A program made the translations under genes and the position numbers. Positions 39,609 through 43,233 of a stretch of 43,233 nucleotides of DNA are shown piece by piece. The stretch is from positions 1 through 43,233 of the forward strand of contig JAGCBE010000476.1 in assembly GCA_017652345.1 (NCBI GenBank), read 5' to 3'. The notes under the pieces are model-generated. The model saw only the letters and a list, made by a program, of their open reading frames with translations, did no database searches and was not told the origin of the DNA. Numbering within the stretch: position 1 is the stretch's first letter; each line of letters opens with the position of its first letter. The stretch is from Methanobrevibacter sp. (GTDB lineage: Archaea; Methanobacteriota; Methanobacteria; Methanobacteriales; Methanobacteriaceae).

Positions 39609-40065
39609 TGACAATAAATTAACTATATTTTTTAATCATAAGCCTAACACTCATATGCTAGAACCTTTACCATCTATGACACAAACTGAAAAAGATTTGA
39701 TTGAAAAATATCCATTTATTAATTGCACCGCTTTACAAGTTGCTATTTATGATAAAAAATTGCCAAAAATGTATAATTTTACTATAACAAAATCATTTAG
39801 ATGGGATGGTGCAACAATCCCGAGATTAGTTTGGTGGATAATTGGTTCTAAAACAAATCCAAAATATATGACTCCGTCGCTTATTCATGATTACATATGT
39901 TTAAATAAGTATATAATAGATTATAGGTGTGAATTTGCAACACAAATATTTGAAGCCCTACTATCTGTGGCAGGTGTAAGTAAATGGAGAAGAAAAATAA
40001 TGTGTTTTTTTATTAATATTTATCAAAGAATTTTTTGCGATTGGGGCTTGGAGTGGGACAAATGA
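39592..40065 (+). CDS. DUF1353 family protein
   Basis: The signature SFRWDGATIPRLVWWIIGSK (residues 66-85), with TPSLIHDYICLNKY following, is that of DUF1353. The family is common in phages, often near lysis or tail genes, and its role is unknown. It has conserved Asp/His residues that could bind metal or act in hydrolysis. The start overlaps the HNH gene by 17 bp. Confidence 0.82.
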   Translation: MIEWYNDNKLTIFFNHKPNTHMLEPLPSMTQTEKDLIEKYPFINCTALQVAIYDKKLPKMYNFTITKSFRWDGATIPRLVWWIIGSKTNPKYMTPSLIHDYICLNKYIIDYRCEFATQIFEALLSVAGVSKWRRKIMCFFINIYQRIFCDWGLEWDK

Positions 40066-40292
40066 ATATAGGGCAAGAGTTTTTAATTTCATTATTTATT
40101 CAACTTGTAATTCTTGCTTTTTTTGTAGGCATATATGTAGCCACAATAAAGTTTATGGATTCTCAAATAAAAGAATTAAAAGAAGAAATGAAACGATATA
40201 ATAATGTTTTAGAACGTTTAATTATAACAGAACAGTGCACAAAATCAGCACATCATCGTATAGATGAATTAGAAGATAGATTTAACAAATAA
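40062..40292 (+). CDS. Membrane protein with coiled coil, holin-like (76 aa)
   Basis: The ATG at 40062 follows CTTGGAGTGGG and is preferred over a longer reading. A hydrophobic helix (FLISLFIQLVILAFFVGIYV) is followed by a coiled coil ending SAHHRIDELEDRF. This is the topology of small phage holins or XhlA-like anchors. It is the best holin candidate in the genome, but the amidase gene is some 14 kb upstream. It overlaps the DUF1353 gene by 4 bp. Confidence 0.6.
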   Translation: MNIGQEFLISLFIQLVILAFFVGIYVATIKFMDSQIKELKEEMKRYNNVLERLIITEQCTKSAHHRIDELEDRFNK

Positions 40293-40314
40293 CTTTTCAT
40301 ACTTAAATCCTTTC

Positions 40315-40352
40315 AATAGCAGTATTTCTAAAATAGAAGTACTGCTATTTTT
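40315..40352 (+). terminator. Rho-independent terminator ending the tail/lysis transcript
   Basis: A long hairpin has AATAGCAGTA (40315-40324) paired with TACTGCTATT (40340-40349), an inner TCTA/TAGA pairing and a T5 run. It follows the last + strand gene of the late block by about 20 bases. Confidence 0.88.
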
Positions 40353-40356
40353 ATGT

Positions 40357-40380
40357 AAAAAAATGGACTCAATAGAGTCC
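40357..40380 (-). terminator. Rho-independent terminator for the RusA transcript
   Basis: On the minus strand, GGACTC, a 4-base loop and GAGTCC (40375-40380 with 40365-40370) form a 6-bp stem followed by seven T residues (the A run at 40357-40363). It lies 19 bases after the RusA stop, so convergent transcripts each have their own terminator. Confidence 0.85.
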
Positions 40381-40398
40381 TGTGTTTTACGTTGTGAA

Positions 40399-40770
40399 TT
40401 AATATGAAATAGTGACCTCAGTTCGAGGGTTTTCTTTATCATAACTTACTCTTGAGCCATCTGTTGATATTATTATATTACAATTATCATCTAAAAGTAC
40501 GCCTTTTTTGACTAAACAATCATGTAACGCTGCATGAAGGTTGATTAAATCTACTCTTTGTTTAGTTGGCATATAATAAATTGCTTGTACATTTACAGGA
40601 AAATCAATAGTATCAATATTTGGGCAAACAATCATAAAATCTTTTTCATATTGTTCATATGCTGGAGATTGTTTTACAAAAGTTTTTCCAGTATATTTAT
40701 TTCTGCCAAATTGCATGTGATTCTTTTTTGTAATAGGTTTTAAAGGTATTGTAAATTTAATATCCACCAT
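40399..40770 (-). CDS. rusA: RusA-family Holliday junction resolvase
   Basis: RusA enzymes cut Holliday junctions and so debranch phage DNA before packaging. The protein (123 residues) opens VDIKFTIPLKPITKKNHMQF, has the catalytic acidic region KQRVDLINLHAALHDCL, then KKGVLLDDNCNIIISTDGS and KENPRTEVTISY, all in family order. The start at 40770 is chosen because the family begins there; a longer frame to 40911 would run through the promoter. It is the only minus-strand gene and lacks a ribosome site; its mRNA is probably leaderless. Confidence 0.88.
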   Translation of the reverse strand: MVDIKFTIPLKPITKKNHMQFGRNKYTGKTFVKQSPAYEQYEKDFMIVCPNIDTIDFPVNVQAIYYMPTKQRVDLINLHAALHDCLVKKGVLLDDNCNIIISTDGSRVSYDKENPRTEVTISY

Positions 40771-40776
40771 AATTAT

Positions 40777-40799
40777 ATTATACCATAGGTTTAATACTA
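40777..40799 (-). promoter_or_regulatory. Leftward extended -10 promoter for RusA
   Basis: On the minus strand TGGTATAAT places the -10 box at 40782-40777, 6 bases before the ATG at 40770. The -35 region is poor, as expected for an extended -10 promoter. The geometry matches the promoter at 32954. An upstream TTTACA, 15 bp, TATACT pair in the same orientation is a further possibility. Confidence 0.6.
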
Positions 40800-40812
40800 A
40801 AGTATAATTTTT

Positions 40813-40845
40813 GTAACAAAATGTAAATAATGTATTTACAAATAA
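40813..40845 (+). repeat. Early promoter upstream element, copy C
   Basis: This copy reads TGTAACAAAATGTAAAT, then AATGTATTTACAAATAA, matching the elements at 2071 and 7702. It lies between the divergent RusA and 40897 genes, so a factor bound here could affect both. Confidence 0.65.
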
Positions 40846-40864
40846 AATTATTTGTGGTATAATG
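40836..40864 (+). promoter_or_regulatory. Sigma70-type promoter for the 40897-41901 operon
   Basis: TTTACA (40836-40841) and TATAAT (40859-40864) are 17 bp apart with TGG before the -10 box. A strong AAAGGCGG ribosome site follows. The layout closely copies the promoter at 7726. Confidence 0.85.
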
Positions 40865-40896
40865 ATATTGTGAATTAATGGAAAGGCGGTAAAAAA

Positions 40897-41121
40897 ATGA
40901 CATTTCAACAAGTATATTTAACAGACACAAACCAAATTACATTATTTGATGAGGTAACAAATCAACACTATGTATTAAATATTTTTAGAACAACAGATAA
41001 AGACAAAAAATTAGTAAATGAAATTAGATTTTTTACTGCAAATGAAAAAGAGCCACAAAAAGTATTATATAAAACGGGTTATCTTGAGGAACATTTTAGA
41101 AAAAGACCATCAAGATTGTAA
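40897..41121 (+). CDS. Hypothetical protein (74 aa)
   Basis: The start has GGAAAGGCGG 8 bases upstream, the same leader as at 7785. The product is beta-rich at the start (VYLTDTNQITLFDEVTNQHY) and basic at the end. It is first in an early-type operon. No family recognised. Confidence 0.7.
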   Translation: MTFQQVYLTDTNQITLFDEVTNQHYVLNIFRTTDKDKKLVNEIRFFTANEKEPQKVLYKTGYLEEHFRKRPSRL

Positions 41122-41141
41122 AAAAAGAAAGGCAGTAAAAT

Positions 41142-41540
41142 ATGGCGGTAAGCAAATATTACAAAGAATTTAATCCTAATCCATTAGGAAAAGAAGCAGG
41201 AGATTGTACAGTAAGAGCATTGTGTGCGGTAACTGGAAAAGATTGGTATGTAATATATGATGTTTTAACTGCGATTGGTAGAAAACAAGCAATTCCTTTT
41301 CCATGTATAAAGTTACATGAGTATGATTATTATGTAGAAATATTTGATGCAAAAAGGTATAAAGTAAAAAGAGAGCGTGGCAAAAGGGCCTTAAATGTAG
41401 AACAATTTTGTAAAGAACATCCAACTGGAAAATATATTCTTCGTTTAGCTCATCACAAAATGGGTATAGTTAATGGAGAATATTATGAACTAGTTCCTGG
41501 ATGGGAAAAATCAACAGTTTATACTTATTGGGAATTTTAG
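41142..41540 (+). CDS. Papain-like cysteine peptidase-fold phage protein (132 aa)
   Basis: The segment EAGDCTVRALCAVTGKDWYV puts a Cys (C22) at the start of a helix, as in papain-fold enzymes. A later strand RLAHHKMGIVNGEYYELVPG carries His104/His105 before a beta turn, and the C-terminus is VYTYWEF. This layout recurs in many phage proteins annotated as hypothetical or cysteine peptidase-like. A target is unknown; modification of a host protein early in infection is one option. The start has an AAAGGCAG site. Confidence 0.6.
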   Translation: MAVSKYYKEFNPNPLGKEAGDCTVRALCAVTGKDWYVIYDVLTAIGRKQAIPFPCIKLHEYDYYVEIFDAKRYKVKRERGKRALNVEQFCKEHPTGKYILRLAHHKMGIVNGEYYELVPGWEKSTVYTYWEF

Positions 41541-41552
41541 AAAGGAATTAAT

Positions 41553-41687
41553 ATGAAAATTGTATTCAGAAAAAGAACTCCACGAGAAATTGGAGAACTA
41601 TTAGCAAAAATAGCAATTATAGCATTTTTTGTATTAAGTTATTGTATAGTTAGTAGATTAGATTATTTGGTTTTAATAGGAGGTTAA
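41553..41687 (+). CDS. Small membrane protein (44 aa)
   Basis: The ATG follows AGAAAGGAATTAAT. A basic N-terminus (MKIVFRKRTPREIGELL) leads into one transmembrane segment (KIAIIAFFVLSYCIV). It lies between the peptidase-like and another small gene in an early-type operon. Function unknown. Confidence 0.6.
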   Translation: MKIVFRKRTPREIGELLAKIAIIAFFVLSYCIVSRLDYLVLIGG

Positions 41688-41688
41688 T

Positions 41689-41901
41689 ATGGAAAATTTA
41701 ATTCAATCTTTAAACGATAAATATTTAGACTTAGATTTACTTTTAAAAGATTTCGATAATTTATTAGGCAATTTAAAAACTTTTTATGTAATAAATGAAG
41801 GTGAAAATGGATTAGAAAAAGGTGAAATTTTTACATTAGATGAAGATGGAATTGATGAATTAAGAAAAATTTATTATCGATTAGAAAAAATAATTAACTA
41901 G
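41689..41901 (+). CDS. Small acidic protein (70 aa)
   Basis: The strong TAGGAGGTTAAT site overlaps the preceding stop. The product is acidic and helical (LNDKYLDLDLLLKDFDNLLG) with a central beta hairpin. It has no recognised domain. It ends the operon before the hairpin at 41899. Confidence 0.65.
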   Translation: MENLIQSLNDKYLDLDLLLKDFDNLLGNLKTFYVINEGENGLEKGEIFTLDEDGIDELRKIYYRLEKIIN

Positions 41902-41932
41902 AGGTCACCTAGATGTGCTCTAGTGAACTTAA
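41899..41932 (+). other. Imperfect hairpin after 41901, possible terminator
   Basis: CTAGA and TCTAG pair around a 5-base loop, and TCAC/GTGA extends the stem past a bulged C. The following sequence AATTTTATATT is T-rich but interrupted. It could terminate the 40897 operon, or fold as part of a leader for the secreted protein gene at 42002. Confidence 0.4.
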
Positions 41933-42001
41933 TTTTATATTACATATAAATTATTATAAAAATGTTAAAAGTGTCGTAGAATGTCACAGAAAGGAATTAA
42001 T

Positions 42002-42430
42002 ATGAAAAAATACTTAATATTACTTGTTTTACTAATGTTTTCATCATCTGTAATAAATGCTAATAGCATAGAAGAGGATGCAGATGATATGTATTATAAA
42101 AATTTACAATTTAAAAATACTTTAAATCAACTTAAAATTAATAACAATAAAAAACCTACAAGACAATTTACTACACAAGAAAAGAATCTTCAATATGGGC
42201 AAGATTTTTGTTTATATAATACATTAGAATGTATAGAAGATGCTTATGCTTTTGCCATATCAGGTGAATATGGTCAAAAATTATTTAACGGACAATTAGA
42301 TATATCAGGACAACAAAAATTATATAATGAAATATTTTGGTTTTATACAGTACCTTATAGACAAAGATGGAAAAATGGGTATTATATCGAAGCCAACCCA
42401 TATTTATGGCAATATGGAAAACCAAACTAA
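42002..42430 (+). CDS. Exported protein with signal peptide (142 aa)
   Basis: The ATG at 42002 follows AGAAAGGAATTAAT. Residues 1-20 form a signal peptide (MKKYLILLVLLMFSSSVINA with cleavage after INA). The mature part has FCLYNTLECIEDAYAFAISG, with two Cys that could pair, and a C-terminal aromatic-rich helix. It lies just before the replication operon, among early-type genes. Exported early phage proteins may block superinfection or alter the envelope; nothing specific is recognised. Confidence 0.68.
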   Translation: MKKYLILLVLLMFSSSVINANSIEEDADDMYYKNLQFKNTLNQLKINNNKKPTRQFTTQEKNLQYGQDFCLYNTLECIEDAYAFAISGEYGQKLFNGQLDISGQQKLYNEIFWFYTVPYRQRWKNGYYIEANPYLWQYGKPN

Positions 42431-42433
42431 CTG

Positions 42434-42462
42434 TTTACAAAAATTTTTGTTTATAATATAAT
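42434..42462 (+). promoter_or_regulatory. Sigma70-type promoter for the replication operon
   Basis: TTTACA (42434-42439) and TATAAT (42457-42462) are separated by 17 bp, with a further TATAAT register at 42452. Transcription would begin near 42469 and cross a 140-base leader before the gene at 42610. The operon continues through the window junction into the primase-helicase gene. Confidence 0.82.
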
Positions 42463-42609
42463 TAAAATAGGAATAGGTAAAAGCTAGCTACTTTTACTGA
42501 AAAGAAGATTCCTAGACTTCCTTTCCTACTTTTATTAAACTAGGATAAATACAAAACTAGGTTTGTATTATTTTCAGCTAATTTAATACACCTACATGAA
42601 GGAGAAAAA
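42463..42609 (+). promoter_or_regulatory. Structured 5' leader of the replication operon, possible attenuator
   Basis: The leader holds a perfect 7-bp hairpin (GTAAAAG 42477-42483 with CTTTTAC 42491-42497, loop CTAGCTA) and an 8-bp hairpin (AATACAAA 42548-42555 with TTTGTATT 42562-42569) followed by ATTTTC, which could act as a terminator. AACTAGG repeats and complementary CCTAG words between them allow alternative pairing. A leader of 147 bases is the longest untranslated stretch near a promoter here. Control of replication genes by attenuation is inferred; no ligand is known. Confidence 0.5.
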
Positions 42610-42882
42610 ATGGAAGTAAAGACCATTGAATTGGAAAAAGGTTTTCCTTTACAAATAGTTACAAAAAGGATAATTTCTTATAAACCAATAAGAAATAAAG
42701 ATGGTGACATAAGATACAAAGATGCTTTAACATATCTTTGTAGAGTTTTGCCACCAAATGAACCATCACTACCAGTTATTTTTGGTTTAGCGAGTTTTTC
42801 TATTAATAACAACTTAAGTGAAAAACAAAGAAAATTAGCAGATAAGTTTATATATTTTTGGGAAGAAAAAGGAGTTTTATAA
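42610..42882 (+). CDS. Hypothetical protein, first gene of the replication operon (90 aa)
   Basis: A GAAGGAG site lies 6-7 bases upstream of the ATG. The product has KRIISYKPIRNKDGDIRYKD and a C-terminal helix SEKQRKLADKFIYFWEEKG. It overlaps the initiator gene by one base, so it may work with it. No family is recognised. Confidence 0.7.
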   Translation: MEVKTIELEKGFPLQIVTKRIISYKPIRNKDGDIRYKDALTYLCRVLPPNEPSLPVIFGLASFSINNNLSEKQRKLADKFIYFWEEKGVL

Positions 42883-43233
42883 TGGAAAAAAATCAAAATA
42901 AAGCTCTTTGGATATTTCCAAATTTTAAAGAAAGCGTTGATACAATACCGCAAAAATACCGCGGAAGAGCATGGGAAATACTGATAGAATACGGCTTCAG
43001 CAGCAAAATTGATTTGGATAAAGAAAATAAATATGTGCAAATTGTTGTAAAAAGTTTATTACCTTTAATGAAATTAAGAGGAATTGGTGGCTCTATTGGT
43101 GGTATAAGCAACAATCCAACTGGTAAAAAAAAGGCTAATGTAGGTGCTAATGTAGGTGCTAATGTAGGTGCTACCCCTTATAAACAAGAAATAGAACAAG
43201 AACTAGAACAAGAACAGGAAATAAAAAAAATAA
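42882..43233 (+). CDS. Replication initiator / replisome organizer-like protein, N-terminal part (DUF6291-like)
   Basis: The protein starts MEKNQNKALWIFPNFKESVD and continues VDTIPQKYRGRAWEILIEYG, the DUF6291-type winged-helix-like head of phage replication proteins. A repetitive linker with three ANVG units and Glu/Gln-rich helical sequence follows. The frame is still open at the window end and continues at base 2 of the window once the 14-base overlap is removed, giving a complete protein of about 196 residues. It would bind the origin or help load the primase-helicase encoded just downstream. Confidence 0.75.
   Translation, partial: MEKNQNKALWIFPNFKESVDTIPQKYRGRAWEILIEYGFSSKIDLDKENKYVQIVVKSLLPLMKLRGIGGSIGGISNNPTGKKKANVGANVGANVGATPYKQEIEQELEQEQEIKKI
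43134..43169 (+). repeat. Three tandem 12-bp repeats in the initiator gene
   Basis: The unit GCTAATGTAGGT occurs three times without change and encodes ANVG. It lies in the linker between the N- and C-terminal domains. Similar low-complexity linkers occur in this protein family; in some phages such iterons also serve as origin sites. Copy number may vary. Confidence 0.8.
43220..43233. repeat. Terminal direct repeat, right copy
   Basis: Identical to bases 1-14. Base 43221 begins a codon in the initiator frame and base 2 begins the matching codon at the left end, so the merge keeps the frame. Confidence 0.8.

Noticed and set aside
40558..40743. Plus-strand frame opposite RusA
   Set aside because: It is antisense to the conserved RusA catalytic region and lacks promoter and ribosome site.
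40771..40911. 47-residue N-terminal extension of RusA
   Set aside because: It would run through the -10 box and the divergent promoter, and the family starts at the chosen Met.
42463..42600. Class I preQ1 riboswitch
   Set aside because: The CTAGCTAC word is present in a hairpin loop, but the A-rich tail and its spacing to the CUA word do not fit, and no queuosine-related gene is nearby.
1..43233. Stop-codon reassignment (as in some gut phages)
   Set aside because: TAA, TAG and TGA all end conserved genes at the expected lengths, for example TGA at the 12183 gene and TAG at baseplate J.
1..43233. Temperate lifestyle (integrase, repressor, attachment site)
   Set aside because: No recombinase or CI-like repressor was recognised; the few helix-turn-helix candidates have no divergent switch layout.

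Overview
The window looks like the complete genome of one tailed, contractile-tail phage (myovirus morphology), written out from an arbitrary cut point. The last 14 bases (43220-43233) repeat the first 14 exactly. Collapsing that overlap joins the gene that runs off the right end (42882 onward) in frame to the fragment that opens the window (stop at 251-253), giving one replication-initiator-like protein of about 196 residues and a circular map of about 43,219 bp. The DNA is very AT-rich, uses the standard genetic code, and has strong AGGAGG-type ribosome binding sites and sigma70-type promoters (TTTACA, 16-17 bp, TATAAT). This suggests a low-GC bacterial host with a peptidoglycan wall, since the phage encodes an amidase and a tail-borne M15 peptidase. 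I cannot name the host. I see no integrase, repressor, tRNA, CRISPR array or DNA polymerase.

Layout. All genes but one lie on the + strand. (1) 42610 through the junction to 5239: replication and recombination (initiator, primase-helicase, ERF annealing protein, YqaJ exonuclease, SSB, NinB-like, HNH-like). (2) 5296-7686: nucleotide metabolism (MazG-like pyrophosphohydrolase, DUF1599/Nmad1-like protein, a thymidylate synthase-fold enzyme with an Asp where thymidylate synthases have Asn, dCMP deaminase). (3) 7785-13350: about 23 small, tightly packed, often Cys-rich or membrane-associated unknown proteins, the accessory region. (4) 13362-14147: a TAGT/GREB1-like glycosyltransferase. (5) 14190-15028: a zinc-ribbon gene with an odd start and a Dps-like gene. 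(6) 15030-22658: packaging and head (small and large terminase, DUF1073 portal, head morphogenesis protein, DUF2213/scaffold fusion, decoration, DUF2184 capsid). (7) 22721-35421: connector, tail and baseplate (adaptor, neck proteins, endolysin-type amidase, DUF3383 sheath, tube, chaperone pair, short tape measure, Dit-like, plug, hub with M15 peptidase, spike, gp25-like, baseplate J, DUF2612). (8) 35434-38932: fibres. (9) 38932-40292: small membrane proteins, HNH, DUF1353. (10) 40399-40770: RusA on the - strand, with its own promoter and terminator. (11) 40897-42430: a second small early-type operon.

How it fits together. The most notable system is a probable cytosine hypermodification pathway. 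The MazG-like enzyme could remove dCTP, the Asp-containing thymidylate synthase homologue could hydroxymethylate dCMP, and the TAGT-like glycosyltransferase could add sugar to hydroxymethylated bases in DNA; the dCMP deaminase feeds dUMP toward dTMP. No phage polymerase or dNMP kinase is visible, so host enzymes would have to handle the modified nucleotide. Regulation also shows patterns: a repeated ~34-bp early promoter element (2071, 7702, 40813), two promoters that seem to make leaderless mRNAs (32966 and RusA), a GC-rich pseudoknot-like RNA at 7958-8006, and a structured leader before the replication operon at 42463-42609.
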